Shown one piece after another: positions 1 to 10,882 of a stretch of DNA of 64,000 nt. Position numbers and translations under genes: made by a program. Position 1 is the stretch's first letter; the number at the start of each line of letters is the position of its first letter. The stretch is taken from NCBI RefSeq assembly GCF_000027165.1, contig NC_013853.1, positions 248,001 through 312,000 of the forward strand. The letters are read 5' to 3'. This DNA is from Streptococcus mitis B6. GTDB lineage: Bacteria > Bacillota > Bacilli > Lactobacillales > Streptococcaceae. The notes beneath the pieces were generated by a model that did not search any database, was not told where the DNA came from, and saw only the letters and a list, made by a program, of their open reading frames with translations.

Positions 1-2
1 TT

Positions 3-620
<618 letters not shown>

Positions 621-688
621 TACTATCATATCTCGAAAACCATTATGTGCTAAAATTGAAATTATTCAATCAAACAATTTTGTAACTT

Positions 689-714
689 GAGGAGGCTTAG
701 TTTCCTCCTTTTTG
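689..714 (+). terminator. Rho-independent terminator after the response regulator
   Basis: A short stem (GGAGG pairing with CCTCC, extended by A-T and G-T pairs) is followed by a run of T. It lies about 70 bp after the response regulator stop. Confidence 0.7.
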
Positions 715-723
715 TTTAGTCTA

Positions 724-873
724 ATCCTCTTCGAAAATCTCTTCAAATCACGTCAGCTTCACCTTGGATTATATATGTGACTGACTTTGTCAGTCTTATC
801 TACAACCTCAAAGCAGTGCTTTGAGCAGCCTGCTGCTAGCTTCCTGGTTTGCTCTTTGATTTTCATTGAGTAT
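724..873 (-). repeat. BOX element (boxC-boxB-boxA read on + strand)
   Basis: It begins ATCCTCTTCGAAAATC and ends TTTTCATTGAGTAT, the signature ends of streptococcal BOX repeats. The middle holds the boxB hairpin (CAAAGCAGTGCTTTG). The order on the + strand is C-B-A, so the element is inverted. It lies just upstream of the IS30 element and explains most of the sequence between the regulator and the IS. Confidence 0.9.
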
Positions 874-898
874 AAGGTGGTACCAAAGAGCTAAAATT

Positions 899-2441
899 GG
901 TAACTTCTAAAACTAACTTCCAGTTTCCCACAACCTAGCTTTTAGTATGAGAAAAACGCGTGAAATCAGTGGAAATCCGTCTTAGACTAACTTCCACTGG
1001 TTTTCTTTTTCTTGATATATAAGGGTTCAAAAGCGAAAAGACTCAGAAAAAAGTGCACGACAAATAGCCCTAAAACAGAGTCGTCTTAGAGTAAATTCCA
1101 GTTGCTAGCGTTTAGTGTGAGACTTTTCGATGGTGATAAGATGTGTAGTTAGAGGGGAAAATTCCCTTTATTTCAATAAATCAGGTGATAGGTGTGTGTC
1201 TTCTGGTTTGACAAATTGGCAACCCAGAAGAGCAGCGATGTCCTCGCCAAAGGTGAAGGTGAAGATGTCGTAAGCAGATTTTCCTTGAAACTCTTCTCGT
1301 TTCAAGGAATTGACATGGGAAATGACTAGATTGACGTCTTTCTGAGTCAGCTGGTCAAAGGAAGTGCCCTTGGGAAGAATGGCTCGCAAAACCGTATGGT
1401 TCTTCTCAATCCGCCCCTTCTGGTCAGGACGGCTAGGGTCGCAGAAGTAGAGGTGAGACTTCCCATCAATGTCTCGCTCAAGCTCCTCCACATAGGCGAA
1501 CTCAGATCCGTTGTCTGTGAGAATGACAGGGAACAGCTGATGGAACGCACACCCTCCGTCCATGACTCTTTCTTTCAAAGCTGCGAATTTAGTGGCGACC
1601 TCCAGAGCGGTCTTGTTGTTCAAAAGCAGGGCGAAGAGGAAGTTGCAGAAGGAAACGTTGAAGGTGAGCAGTAGCTTTCCACCAGGTCTGCCGATGACCG
1701 TGTCCATTTCCAACCATTTGAAGAAATCATCTGTTTCTCGTAACTCTTGGAAATCTTGATAGGTCCGCCCAATTTTCAGCTCTTTAGGAATAGCTACTTT
1801 TCTGGATTTTCTGCGTTCCTTGAACGTGACCATCCGAGGGAAATCAATGGGCTTGGCTGTCAGATAGCCCAGCTTGGCATGCCGATACACCGTAGCTTTC
1901 GACACAGGTAGGTTATGTGTCTGAATGATATGGTAGATGCTTTGTTTCTTCTGGATGCCTTGGGTTAAGACCTTGTCCATCTGATAAAAACTTTCCTTGT
2001 TTAGGGGAATTCCCTGTCTGGATTCCCTCAACATAGTCTCGTACTGCTCCTGTGCCTTTTTCGCGTAGTAAAGATAGCGGTTAAACCCACAATCCGTCCT
2101 CTTTTTTGGACAGTTGTTACAGACATAAGGAGCTTTTTTGAGAAGAGGGCAATCCGTGCAATCAGATTTGACGGATGTTGGATGCATGATGCGATTGCGC
2201 TTGATTTCCTTTGAAATCGTTGACGGGTCTTTCCCCATCTTCTCAGCGATGGAACGGAAAGTCTCCTGTTGGCTGATTCCAGTTTGGATGTCAATACGGT
2301 CTTCTAGAGTGAGATGTTTTTGTTTTTTCGTCATGAGGTACCTCCTCACGAAAAGTCTCAGACTTAATTCTAGCATAATTCATCGTCTGAGACTAACTTC
2401 CAGTTTTGGGAGAGAGATGGAAGTTACTTTGAGAAGTTACG
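899..2441 (-). mobile_element. IS30-family insertion sequence, copy 1, intact (1543 bp)
   Basis: The ends are GGTAACTTCT on the left and AGAAGTTACG on the right, imperfect inverted repeats. It is flanked by a perfect 13-bp direct repeat AAGAGCTAAAATT at 886-898 and 2442-2454. A second copy at 48579-50121 has the same length and the same ends, which fixes the boundaries. It carries one transposase gene on the minus strand and long non-coding ends with repeated CTAACTTCCA motifs. It sits between the response regulator and the rpsL promoter. Confidence 0.92.
1168..2334 (-). CDS. IS30-family transposase, copy 1
   Basis: A 388-residue DDE transposase that cuts and joins the ends of its IS. The N-terminal helix-turn-helix (LTLEDRIDIQ, SIAEKMGKDPSTISKEIKRN) is typical of IS30. 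A Cys-rich segment follows (CTDCPLLKKAPYVCNNCPKK). The catalytic core shows EMDTVIG (D), LTDNGSEF (D) and KGRIEKNH (E). The start MTKKQK at 2334 is chosen because GAGGAGG lies 6 bases upstream; a longer frame to 2376 lacks such support. It differs from copy 2 by one residue (N instead of D before NKTALEV). It appears intact. Confidence 0.93.
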   Translation of the reverse strand: MTKKQKHLTLEDRIDIQTGISQQETFRSIAEKMGKDPSTISKEIKRNRIMHPTSVKSDCTDCPLLKKAPYVCNNCPKKRTDCGFNRYLYYAKKAQEQYETMLRESRQGIPLNKESFYQMDKVLTQGIQKKQSIYHIIQTHNLPVSKATVYRHAKLGYLTAKPIDFPRMVTFKERRKSRKVAIPKELKIGRTYQDFQELRETDDFFKWLEMDTVIGRPGGKLLLTFNVSFCNFLFALLLNNKTALEVATKFAALKERVMDGGCAFHQLFPVILTDNGSEFAYVEELERDIDGKSHLYFCDPSRPDQKGRIEKNHTVLRAILPKGTSFDQLTQKDVNLVISHVNSLKREEFQGKSAYDIFTFTFGEDIAALLGCQFVKPEDTHLSPDLLK

Positions 2442-2476
2442 AAGAGCTAAAATTAACAATAAAAAAGAAAAATATC

Positions 2477-2506
2477 TTGACAAGCAAGGGAAAAATTTGT
2501 TACAAT
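2477..2506 (+). promoter_or_regulatory. rpsL-rpsG promoter and leader start
   Basis: -35 TTGACA (2477-2482), 18-bp spacer, -10 TACAAT (2501-2506) preceded by TGT. It lies just beyond the IS30 right-hand target duplication, so the IS inserted about 23 bp upstream of the -35 and left the promoter intact. The leader to the rpsL ATG is about 130 nt. Confidence 0.75.
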
Positions 2507-2642
2507 AATAAACGGTACTTTTTACTTTTGGTCTCTCAAGAGTGTACAGGGACGTGCTGACAAATGTTGCAAAAGTACACACAGATGATAGCTGTCACCA
2601 AGTGTATCATCACCAAAAATAAAAAAACACAGGAGTATGTAG

Positions 2643-3056
2643 ATGCCTACAATTAACCAATTGGTTCGCAAACCGCGTAAATCAAAAGTAGAAAAATCTA
2701 AATCACCAGCTTTGAACGTTGGTTACAACAGTCATAAAAAAGTTCAAACAAACGTTTCTTCACCACAAAAACGTGGTGTTGCAACTCGTGTTGGAACAAT
2801 GACACCTAGAAAACCTAACTCAGCCCTTCGTAAATTCGCTCGTGTACGTTTGAGCAACCTTATCGAAGTTACTGCCTACATCCCAGGTATCGGACACAAC
2901 TTGCAAGAACACAGCGTGGTTCTTCTTCGTGGTGGACGTGTAAAAGACATTCCAGGGGTACGTTACCATATCGTCCGTGGTGCACTTGATACTGCAGGTG
3001 TTAACGATCGTAAACAAGGCCGTTCTAAATACGGTACTAAACGTCCAAAAGCATAA
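2643..3056 (+). CDS. rpsL: 30S ribosomal protein S12
   Basis: Full-length 137-residue S12 of the decoding centre. The conserved blocks are present: [33 protein letters not shown]. In the loop that contacts 16S helix 18/44 and streptomycin, the usual TPKKPNS is TPRKPNS: codon 56 (2808-2810) is AGA, Arg, where Lys is nearly universal. This equals E. coli K42R and M. tuberculosis K43R, known streptomycin-resistance changes. AGGAG lies 7 bases before the ATG. It is followed after 19 bp by rpsG, as in the usual str operon. Resistance is inferred from the genotype only. Confidence 0.97.
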   Translation: MPTINQLVRKPRKSKVEKSKSPALNVGYNSHKKVQTNVSSPQKRGVATRVGTMTPRKPNSALRKFARVRLSNLIEVTAYIPGIGHNLQEHSVVLLRGGRVKDIPGVRYHIVRGALDTAGVNDRKQGRSKYGTKRPKA

Positions 3057-3075
3057 GGAAAGGGGATAAAGAGAA

Positions 3076-3546
3076 ATGAGTCGTAAAAATAGAGCTCCAA
3101 AACGTGACGTATTGCCAGATCCGCTTTACAATTCACAACTAGTTACTCGTCTTATCAACCGCGTTATGCTTGACGGTAAACGTGGTACAGCTGCTTCAAT
3201 CGTTTACGGTGCTTTTGAGCAAATCAAAGAAGCTACTGGCAACGATGCACTTGAAGTATTTGAAACAGCTATGGAAAACATCATGCCTGTACTTGAAGTA
3301 CGTGCACGCCGTGTTGGTGGTTCTAACTACCAAGTCCCAGTTGAAGTTCGTCCAGAACGTCGTACAACACTTGGACTTCGTTGGTTGGTAACAATCGCTC
3401 GTCTTCGTGGTGAACACACAATGCAAGACCGTCTTGCAAAAGAAATCTTGGATGCTGCTAACAACACTGGTGCAGCTGTTAAGAAACGTGAAGACACTCA
3501 CCGTATGGCTGAAGCTAACCGTGCATTCGCACACTTCCGTTGGTAA
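3076..3546 (+). CDS. rpsG: 30S ribosomal protein S7
   Basis: A 156-residue primary 16S rRNA-binding protein that organises the 30S head. Full length, from [10 protein letters not shown] to AFAHFRW, with the typical [12 protein letters not shown] and GLRWL motifs. It is co-transcribed with rpsL (19-bp gap). AAAGGGG lies before the ATG at workable spacing. Unlike many bacteria, fusA does not follow directly: a 394-bp spacer with its own terminator and promoter separates them. Confidence 0.97.
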
Positions 3547-3803
3547 GATAGGATGCGAAAGCGTTAAGAAAGTCCCAGAGAAAATAGGGAATCGAAGCAG
3601 GTTGCGATTGCAACCAATGAGATTCATCTTTTTCTCCAGACTTTTAGCTTGAGCTCAACTATATCATGATGCTAGAAACGGTAAGGATGTAAGGTGAAAA
3701 TAGAAAACTGACGCAGTATTCGACGAATACAAGGAAGTTTATCTTTTTCACACAGCATCCCGTTCTGGCTCAAATCGGCTAACTAACTTTAGCCCGAGTT
3801 CAA

Positions 3804-3829
3804 TTCAACTTGTAAATCTACAAGTTGAA
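3804..3829 (+). other. Perfect 11-bp hairpin in the rpsG-fusA spacer
   Basis: TTCAACTTGTA, loop AATC, TACAAGTTGAA. There is no T-run after it, so it is not a classical terminator. It lies inside the 394-bp gap between rpsG and fusA, which has no convincing protein-coding frame on either strand. It could be part of an mRNA tail or a small RNA. Function unknown. Confidence 0.5.
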
Positions 3830-3855
3830 ACCAACAATAGCATGAAAACATTGAG

Positions 3856-3885
3856 AACGGGTAGGTCCTGCCTATCCGTTTTTAT
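3856..3885 (+). terminator. Rho-independent terminator of rpsL-rpsG (or of a spacer RNA)
   Basis: An ACGGGTAGG / CCTATCCGT stem followed by TTTTTA. It is about 310 nt downstream of the rpsG stop and just upstream of the fusA promoter. Confidence 0.8.
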
Positions 3886-3893
3886 TAAAATCG

Positions 3894-3902
3894 TGTTATA
3901 AT
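3894..3902 (+). promoter_or_regulatory. fusA extended -10 promoter
   Basis: TGTTATAAT (extended -10) ends 38 bp before the fusA ATG. With the terminator just upstream, this shows that fusA has its own transcription unit. Confidence 0.65.
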
Positions 3903-3940
3903 AGAATAGAAATCAAAAATAAATAGGAGAAACAAACCTC

Positions 3941-6022
3941 ATGGCACGCGAATTTTCACTTGAAAAAACTCGTAATATCGGTATCATGGCTCACGTCGAT
4001 GCTGGTAAAACAACAACTACTGAGCGTATTCTTTACTACACTGGTAAAATCCACAAAATCGGTGAAACTCACGAAGGTGCGTCACAAATGGACTGGATGG
4101 AGCAAGAGCAAGAACGTGGTATCACTATCACATCTGCTGCGACAACAGCTCAATGGAACAATCACCGCGTAAACATTATCGACACACCGGGACACGTGGA
4201 CTTCACAATCGAAGTACAACGTTCTCTTCGTGTATTGGATGGTGCGGTTACCGTTCTTGACTCACAATCAGGTGTTGAGCCTCAAACTGAAACAGTTTGG
4301 CGTCAAGCAACTGAGTACGGAGTTCCACGTATCGTATTTGCCAACAAAATGGACAAAATCGGTGCTGACTTCCTTTACTCTGTAAGCACACTTCACGATC
4401 GCCTTCAAGCAAATGCCCACCCAATCCAATTGCCAATCGGTTCTGAAGATGATTTCCGTGGTATCATCGACTTGATCAAGATGAAAGCTGAAATCTATAC
4501 GAACGACCTTGGTACAGATATCCTTGAAGAAGATATTCCAGCTGAATACCTTGACCAAGCTCAAGAATACCGTGAAAAATTGGTTGAAGCAGTTGCTGAA
4601 ACTGACGAAGAATTGATGATGAAATACCTCGAAGGTGAAGAAATCACTAACGAAGAATTGAAAGCTGGTATCCGTAAAGCGACTATCAACGTTGAATTCT
4701 TCCCAGTATTGTGTGGTTCTGCCTTCAAGAACAAAGGTGTTCAATTGATGCTTGATGCGGTTATCGACTACCTTCCAAGCCCACTTGACATCCCAGCAAT
4801 CAAAGGTATCAACCCAGATACAGATGAAGAAGAAACTCGTCCAGCATCTGATGAAGAGCCATTTGCAGCTCTTGCCTTCAAGATCATGACAGACCCATTC
4901 GTAGGTCGTTTGACATTCTTCCGTGTTTACTCAGGTGTGCTTCAATCAGGTTCTTACGTATTGAACACTTCTAAAGGTAAACGTGAGCGTATCGGACGTA
5001 TCCTTCAAATGCACGCTAACAGTCGTCAAGAAATTGACACTGTTTACTCAGGTGATATCGCTGCTGCCGTTGGTTTGAAAGATACTACAACTGGTGACTC
5101 ATTGACAGATGAAAAAGCTAAAATCATCCTTGAGTCAATCAACGTTCCAGAACCAGTTATCCAATTGATGGTTGAGCCAAAATCTAAAGCTGACCAAGAT
5201 AAGATGGGTATTGCCCTTCAAAAATTGGCTGAAGAAGATCCAACATTCCGCGTTGAAACAAACGTTGAAACTGGTGAAACAGTTATCTCTGGTATGGGTG
5301 AGCTTCACCTTGACGTCCTTGTTGACCGTATGCGTCGTGAGTTCAAAGTTGAAGCGAACGTAGGTGCTCCTCAAGTATCTTACCGTGAAACATTCCGCGC
5401 TTCTACTCAAGCACGTGGATTCTTCAAACGTCAGTCTGGTGGTAAAGGTCAATTCGGTGATGTATGGATTGAATTTACTCCAAACGAAGAAGGTAAAGGA
5501 TTCGAATTCGAAAACGCAATCGTCGGTGGTGTGGTTCCTCGTGAATTTATCCCAGCGGTTGAAAAAGGTTTGGTAGAATCTATGGCTAACGGTGTTCTTG
5601 CAGGTTACCCAATGGTTGACGTTAAAGCTAAACTTTACGATGGTTCATACCACGATGTCGACTCATCTGAAACTGCCTTCAAGATCGCGGCTTCACTTGC
5701 CCTTAAAGAAGCTGCTAAATCAGCACAACCAGCCATCCTTGAGCCAATGATGCTTGTAACAATCACTGTTCCAGAAGAAAACCTTGGTGATGTTATGGGT
5801 CACGTAACTGCTCGTCGTGGACGTGTTGATGGTATGGAAGCACACGGTAACAGCCAAATCGTTCGTGCTTATGTTCCGCTTGCTGAAATGTTCGGTTACG
5901 CAACAGTTCTTCGTTCTGCATCTCAAGGACGTGGTACATTCATGATGGTATTTGACCACTACGAAGACGTACCTAAGTCAGTACAAGAAGAAATCATTAA
6001 GAAAAATAAAGGTGAAGACTAA
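3941..6022 (+). CDS. fusA: Translation elongation factor G
   Basis: A 693-residue GTPase that drives mRNA-tRNA translocation and, with RRF, ribosome recycling. G1 [12 protein letters not shown] (residues about 17-28), the G2 RGITITSAA segment, G3 DTPGHVD (about 81-87) and G4 NKMDK (about 135-139) are all present. Domains II-V are complete, including [14 protein letters not shown] and the domain IV HDVDSSE loop. Length is normal. AGGAG lies upstream of the ATG. A strong terminator follows. I saw no obvious truncation. Confidence 0.98.
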   Translation: MAREFSLEKTRNIGIMAHVDAGKTTTTERILYYTGKIHKIGETHEGASQMDWMEQEQERGITITSAATTAQWNNHRVNIIDTPGHVDFTIEVQRSLRVLDGAVTVLDSQSGVEPQTETVWRQATEYGVPRIVFANKMDKIGADFLYSVSTLHDRLQANAHPIQLPIGSEDDFRGIIDLIKMKAEIYTNDLGTDILEEDIPAEYLDQAQEYREKLVEAVAETDEELMMKYLEGEEITNEELKAGIRKATINVEFFPVLCGSAFKNKGVQLMLDAVIDYLPSPLDIPAIKGINPDTDEEETRPASDEEPFAALAFKIMTDPFVGRLTFFRVYSGVLQSGSYVLNTSKGKRERIGRILQMHANSRQEIDTVYSGDIAAAVGLKDTTTGDSLTDEKAKIILESINVPEPVIQLMVEPKSKADQDKMGIALQKLAEEDPTFRVETNVETGETVISGMGELHLDVLVDRMRREFKVEANVGAPQVSYRETFRASTQARGFFKRQSGGKGQFGDVWIEFTPNEEGKGFEFENAIVGGVVPREFIPAVEKGLVESMANGVLAGYPMVDVKAKLYDGSYHDVDSSETAFKIAASLALKEAAKSAQPAILEPMMLVTITVPEENLGDVMGHVTARRGRVDGMEAHGNSQIVRAYVPLAEMFGYATVLRSASQGRGTFMMVFDHYEDVPKSVQEEIIKKNKGED

Positions 6023-6037
6023 TCAGTCCTCACTCTA

Positions 6038-6068
6038 GAAGGAAGTCACTTAGTGGCTTCCTTTTGTC
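6038..6068 (+). terminator. fusA terminator
   Basis: GGAAGTCAC, loop TTA, GTGGCTTCC, then TTTTGTCTTT. Confidence 0.85.
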
Positions 6069-6125
6069 TTTAGAAAATACCTCTAAATATGGTAAAATAG
6101 TAGGAGAATAATGTGAGGAAAATGA

Positions 6126-9100
6126 ATGTCAAATAGTTTTGAAATTTTGATGAATCAACTGGGGATGCCTGCTGAAATGAGACAGGATCCTGCTTTATCA
6201 CAGGCTGATATTGAGCGAGTTGTGGTTCATAAAATTAGTAAGGTATGGGAGTTTCATTTCGTATTTTCTAATATTTTACCGATTGAAATCTTTTTAGAAT
6301 TAAAGAAGGGCTTGAGCGAAGAATTTTCTAAGACAGGCAATAAAGCTGTTTTCGAAATCAAGACTCTATCTCAAGAATTTTCAAATCCACTCTTGCAGTC
6401 CTATTATAGAGAGGCTTTCTCTGAGGGGCCATGTGCTAGTCAAGGTTTTAAGTCTCTTTATCAGAATTTGCGTGTTCGTGCGGAGGACAATCAGCTATTT
6501 ATTGAAGGATCTGAGGCGATTGATAAGGAACATTTTAAGAAGAATCATCTTCCTAATTTAGCCAAACAACTTGAAAAGTTTGGTTTTCCAACGTTTAATT
6601 GTCAAGTAGAGAAAAATGATGTGCTGACCCAAGAGCAGGAAGAGGCCTTTCATGCTGAAAATGAGCAGATTGTTCAAGCGGCCAATGAGGAAGCGCTCCG
6701 TGCTATAGAACAACTAGAACAGATGGCACCTCCTCCAGCGGAAGAGAAACCAGCCTTTGATTTTCAAGCTAAAAAAGCTGCAGCTAAACCCAAGCTGGAC
6801 AAGGCAGAAATTACTCCTATGATCGAAGTGACGACGGAGGAAAATCGTCTGGTCTTTGAAGGGGTTGTGTTTGATGTGGAGCAAAAAGTGACCAGAACAG
6901 GGCGTGTTTTGATCAACTTTAAAATGACGGACTATACTTCCAGTTTTTCGATGCAAAAGTGGGTTAAAAATGAGGAAGAGGCTCAGAAGTTTGATCTAAT
7001 TAAGAAAAATTCTTGGCTCCGAGTGCGTGGGAATGTGGAGATGAATAACTTCACACGCGATTTGACGATGAACGTGCAAGACGTGCAGGAAGTTGTTCAC
7101 TATGAGCGGAAGGATTTAATGCCAGAAGGAGAACGACGAGTTGAGTTTCATGCTCATACTAATATGTCGACCATGGATGCGCTACCCGAGGTAGAAGAGA
7201 TCGTTGCGACAGCTGCTAAGTGGGGACATAAGGCGGTTGCCATTACGGACCATGGAAATGTCCAGTCCTTCCCACACGGCTATAAGGCGGCCAAGAAAGC
7301 GGGAATCCAGCTGATTTATGGTATGGAAGCCAATATCGTGGAGGACCGTGTTCCTATCGTTTATAACGAAGTGGAGAAGGACTTGTCAGAAGCAACCTAT
7401 GTGGTCTTTGACGTGGAAACGACGGGTCTATCAGCCATCTATAATGACTTGATTCAGGTTGCGGCTTCTAAGATGTACAAGGGGAATATCGTTGCTGAAT
7501 TTGATGAATTTATCAATCCCGGACATCCCTTGTCAGCTTTTACTACTGAGTTGACTGGAATTACAGATGATCATGTCAAAAATGCCAAACCACTGGAACA
7601 AGTTTTGCAAGAATTCCAAGAATTTTGTAAGGATACTGTCCTAGTCGCCCACAATGCGACCTTTGACGTTGGCTTTATGAATGCCAATTATGAGCGTCAT
7701 GGTCTGCCAAAGATTAGTCAGCCAGTGATTGATACGCTGGAGTTTGCTCGAAACCTCTATCCTGAGTATAAACGTCATGGTTTGGGGCCTTTGACCAAGC
7801 GTTTTGGTGTGGCCTTAGAACATCACCACATGGCCAACTACGATGCGGAAGCTACTGGTCGTCTGCTTTTCATCTTTATCAAAGAAGTAGCAGAAAAACA
7901 TGGTGTGACCGATCTAGCTAGACTTAACGTTGATTTGATTAGTCCAGATTCTTATAAAAAAGCTCGGATCAAGCATGCGACCATCTATGTCAAGAATCAG
8001 GTAGGTCTAAAAAATATCTTTAAGCTGGTTTCTTTATCCAATACCAAGTACTTTGAAGGGGTGCCACGGATTCCGAGAACGGTTTTAGATGCCCATCGGG
8101 AAGGTTTGATTTTAGGTTCAGCTTGCTCTGAAGGTGAAGTTTTTGATGCAGTCCTTTCCCAAGGTGTGGATGCGGCGGTTGAGGTGGCCAAGTATTATGA
8201 CTTTATTGAGGTCATGCCACCAGCTATCTATGCTCCCTTGATTGCTAAGGAGCAGGTCAAGGATATGGAAGAACTCCAGACCATTATCAAGAGTTTGATA
8301 GAGGTGGGAGACCGTCTTGGTAAGCCTGTTCTGGCTACCGGAAATGTTCACTATATCGAACCGGAAGAAGAGATTTATCGTGAAATTATCGTCCGTAGTT
8401 TGGGACAGGGGGCTATGATTAACCGAACCATCGGTCATGGGGAACATGCACAACCAGCACCTCTTCCCAAGGCTCATTTTAGAACGACTAATGAGATGTT
8501 GGATGAATTTGCTTTCTTGGGAGAGGAACTGGCACGCAAACTGGTTATTGAAAATCCCAATGCCTTGGCAGAAACCTTTGAACCTGTTGAGGTTGTTAAG
8601 GGGGACTTGTATACGCCTTTCATCGACAAGGCTGAAGAAACGGTTGCTGAACTGACCTACAAGAAAGCTTTTGAGATTTATGGAAATCCGCTACCAGATA
8701 TTGTTGATTTGCGGATTGAAAAAGAATTGACTTCCATTCTGGGGAATGGATTTGCTGTGATTTATCTGGCATCGCAGATGCTGGTTCAACGTTCCAATGA
8801 ACGGGGTTACTTGGTTGGTTCTCGTGGGTCTGTAGGATCTAGTTTCGTTGCGACCATGATTGGGATTACGGAGGTTAATCCTCTCTCTCCTCACTATGTC
8901 TGTGGTCAGTGTCAGTACAGTGAGTTTATCACAGATGGTTCGTACGGTTCAGGATTTGATATGCCCAATAAGGACTGTCCTAAATGTGGTCATAAACTCA
9001 GCAAAAATGGGCAGGATATTCCGTTCGAGACCTTCCTTGGATTTGATGGGGATAAGGTTCCCGATATTGACTTGAACTTCTCGGGAGAAGACCAGCCTAG

Positions 9101-10517
9101 CGCTCACTTGGATGTGCGTGATATCTTTGGTGAGGAATATGCCTTCCGCGCAGGAACGGTTGGTACGGTGGCTGCTAAAACTGCTTATGGATTTGTCAAA
9201 GGATACGAGAGGGACTATGGCAAGTTCTATCGTGATGCAGAGGTGGAGCGACTAGCTCAAGGTGCGGCTGGTGTCAAGCGGACAACAGGACAACACCCGG
9301 GAGGAATCGTTGTTATTCCGAACTACATGGACGTCTATGATTTTACGCCTGTCCAATATCCAGCAGATGACGTGACGGCTGAATGGCAGACCACTCACTT
9401 TAACTTCCATGATATCGATGAGAACGTCCTCAAACTCGATGTACTGGGACATGATGATCCAACTATGATTCGAAAACTTCAGGACTTGTCTGGGATTGAC
9501 CCTAATGAAATCCCTATGGATGACGAAGGCGTGATGGCCCTCTTTTCAGGGACTGATGTGCTAGGAGTAACTCCTGAACAAATCGGAACGCCTACGGGTA
9601 TGTTGGGAATTCCAGAGTTTGGGACCAACTTTGTACGTGGGATGGTCGATGAAACCCATCCGACGACTTTTGCAGAATTGCTTCAGCTGTCTGGTTTGTC
9701 CCACGGTACCGATGTGTGGTTGGGAAATGCCCAAGATTTGATCAAGCAAGGAATAGCGGATCTATCGACTGTTATCGGTTGTCGGGACGACATCATGGTT
9801 TATCTCATGCATGCTGGTCTCGAACCTAAGATGGCCTTTACTATCATGGAACGGGTACGTAAGGGCTTGTGGCTCAAGATTTCTGAAGAAGAGAGAAATG
9901 GCTATATCGAAGCCATGAAGGCCAATAAGGTGCCAGAGTGGTATATCGAGTCCTGTGGGAAAATTAAGTACATGTTCCCTAAAGCCCATGCGGCAGCCTA
10001 CGTTATGATGGCCTTGCGTGTGGCCTACTTCAAGGTTCACCATCCTATTTATTACTACTGTGCTTACTTCTCAATCCGTGCTAAAGCCTTTGATATCAAG
10101 ACTATGGGTGCAGGCTTGGATGCTATCAAGCGCAGAATGGAAGAAATCTCTGAAAAACGGAAGAACAATGAAGCCTCTAATGTGGAAATTGATCTCTATA
10201 CAACTCTTGAGATTGTCAATGAGATGTGGGAACGTGGTTTCAAGTTTGGCAAACTCGATCTCTACCGCAGTCAGGCGACAGAGTTCCTCATCGATGGGGA
10301 TACCCTCATCCCGCCATTTGTAGCAATGGATGGTCTGGGAGAGAACGTTGCCAAGCAATTGGTGCGAGCGCGTGAAGAGGGAGAATTCCTCTCTAAAACA
10401 GAACTACGCAAGCGTGGTGGACTCTCATCAACCTTGGTTGAAAAGATGGATGAAATGGGGATTCTGGGTAATATGCCAGAGGATAACCAGTTGAGTTTGT
10501 TTGATGAGTTGTTTTAA
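6126..10517 (+). CDS. polC: DNA polymerase III alpha subunit, PolC type (Gram-positive replicase)
   Basis: A 1463-residue replicative polymerase. Visible parts in order: an N-terminal region with an OB fold (about 230-330), a PHP domain starting at EFHAHTNMS (about 340), an inserted DEDD 3'-5' proofreading exonuclease starting at DVETTG (about 428), a zinc-binding cluster CGQC...CPKCG (about 925-960), and a polymerase catalytic site around [12 protein letters not shown] (about 975-985). Length matches the family. A -10-like TAAAAT and GTGAGGA lie upstream, so it probably has its own promoter after the fusA terminator. Confidence 0.98.
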   Translation: MSNSFEILMNQLGMPAEMRQDPALSQADIERVVVHKISKVWEFHFVFSNILPIEIFLELKKGLSEEFSKTGNKAVFEIKTLSQEFSNPLLQSYYREAFSEGPCASQGFKSLYQNLRVRAEDNQLFIEGSEAIDKEHFKKNHLPNLAKQLEKFGFPTFNCQVEKNDVLTQEQEEAFHAENEQIVQAANEEALRAIEQLEQMAPPPAEEKPAFDFQAKKAAAKPKLDKAEITPMIEVTTEENRLVFEGVVFDVEQKVTRTGRVLINFKMTDYTSSFSMQKWVKNEEEAQKFDLIKKNSWLRVRGNVEMNNFTRDLTMNVQDVQEVVHYERKDLMPEGERRVEFHAHTNMSTMDALPEVEEIVATAAKWGHKAVAITDHGNVQSFPHGYKAAKKAGIQLIYGMEANIVEDRVPIVYNEVEKDLSEATYVVFDVETTGLSAIYNDLIQVAASKMYKGNIVAEFDEFINPGHPLSAFTTELTGITDDHVKNAKPLEQVLQEFQEFCKDTVLVAHNATFDVGFMNANYERHGLPKISQPVIDTLEFARNLYPEYKRHGLGPLTKRFGVALEHHHMANYDAEATGRLLFIFIKEVAEKHGVTDLARLNVDLISPDSYKKARIKHATIYVKNQVGLKNIFKLVSLSNTKYFEGVPRIPRTVLDAHREGLILGSACSEGEVFDAVLSQGVDAAVEVAKYYDFIEVMPPAIYAPLIAKEQVKDMEELQTIIKSLIEVGDRLGKPVLATGNVHYIEPEEEIYREIIVRSLGQGAMINRTIGHGEHAQPAPLPKAHFRTTNEMLDEFAFLGEELARKLVIENPNALAETFEPVEVVKGDLYTPFIDKAEETVAELTYKKAFEIYGNPLPDIVDLRIEKELTSILGNGFAVIYLASQMLVQRSNERGYLVGSRGSVGSSFVATMIGITEVNPLSPHYVCGQCQYSEFITDGSYGSGFDMPNKDCPKCGHKLSKNGQDIPFETFLGFDGDKVPDIDLNFSGEDQPSAHLDVRDIFGEEYAFRAGTVGTVAAKTAYGFVKGYERDYGKFYRDAEVERLAQGAAGVKRTTGQHPGGIVVIPNYMDVYDFTPVQYPADDVTAEWQTTHFNFHDIDENVLKLDVLGHDDPTMIRKLQDLSGIDPNEIPMDDEGVMALFSGTDVLGVTPEQIGTPTGMLGIPEFGTNFVRGMVDETHPTTFAELLQLSGLSHGTDVWLGNAQDLIKQGIADLSTVIGCRDDIMVYLMHAGLEPKMAFTIMERVRKGLWLKISEEERNGYIEAMKANKVPEWYIESCGKIKYMFPKAHAAAYVMMALRVAYFKVHHPIYYYCAYFSIRAKAFDIKTMGAGLDAIKRRMEEISEKRKNNEASNVEIDLYTTLEIVNEMWERGFKFGKLDLYRSQATEFLIDGDTLIPPFVAMDGLGENVAKQLVRAREEGEFLSKTELRKRGGLSSTLVEKMDEMGILGNMPEDNQLSLFDELF

Positions 10518-10538
10518 AAAATTGTTTAATCATCTATC

Positions 10539-10588
10539 AAAAGAGGCTAATGTATATCCAATAGATTTACATTAGCCTTCTTTTTTGT
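10539..10588 (+). terminator. polC terminator
   Basis: AGAGGCTAATGTA pairs with TACATTAGCCT and is followed by TTCTTTTTTG. Confidence 0.85.
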
Positions 10589-10618
10589 TAAAATAGTCTA
10601 TAGAAAGAGGGTGAGAGT

Positions 10619-10882
10619 ATGTCAAAGACGAGTATGAGCATCCGTCTGGATAGTGAAGTTAAGGAGCAGGCCCAACAGGTGTTTAGTAATCTGGGAATGG
10701 ATATGACAACGGCTATTAATATTTTCCTTCGTCAGGCTATTCAATATCAGGGATTACCTTTTGATGTTAGACTAGACGAAAATCGGAAGTTGCTTGAGGT
10801 ATTAACGGATTTAGACAAAAATCGTAATATGAGCCAATCCTTTGAATCAATCTCTGACTTGATGGAGGATTTGCGTGCTTAA
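10619..10882 (+). CDS. RelB/DinJ-family antitoxin
   Basis: An 87-residue antitoxin. The N-terminal ribbon-helix-helix (MSIRLDSEVKEQAQQVFSNLG, then TTAINIFLRQAI) is characteristic of DinJ/RelB proteins, which bind their own promoter as dimers. The C-terminal half would wrap the toxin. The toxin gene overlaps its 3' end by 8 bp. A TAAAAT -10-like box and GAGGGTGAG precede the start. By analogy the pair is expected to be autoregulated; no clear operator was resolved. Confidence 0.9.
   Translation: MSKTSMSIRLDSEVKEQAQQVFSNLGMDMTTAINIFLRQAIQYQGLPFDVRLDENRKLLEVLTDLDKNRNMSQSFESISDLMEDLRA

Noticed and set aside
2335..2376. Longer IS30 transposase N-terminus (MLELSLRLFVRRYL)
   Set aside because: The ribosome-binding site GAGGAGG lies inside this stretch and serves the ATG at 2334.
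3196..3627. Long antisense reading frame over rpsG
   Set aside because: It is a shadow of the strongly biased rpsG codons, has no ribosome-binding site and has a Cys/Phe/Thr-rich nonsense composition.
6714..6956. Minus-strand frame inside polC
   Set aside because: Shadow of polC; no start signal and no recognisable domain.
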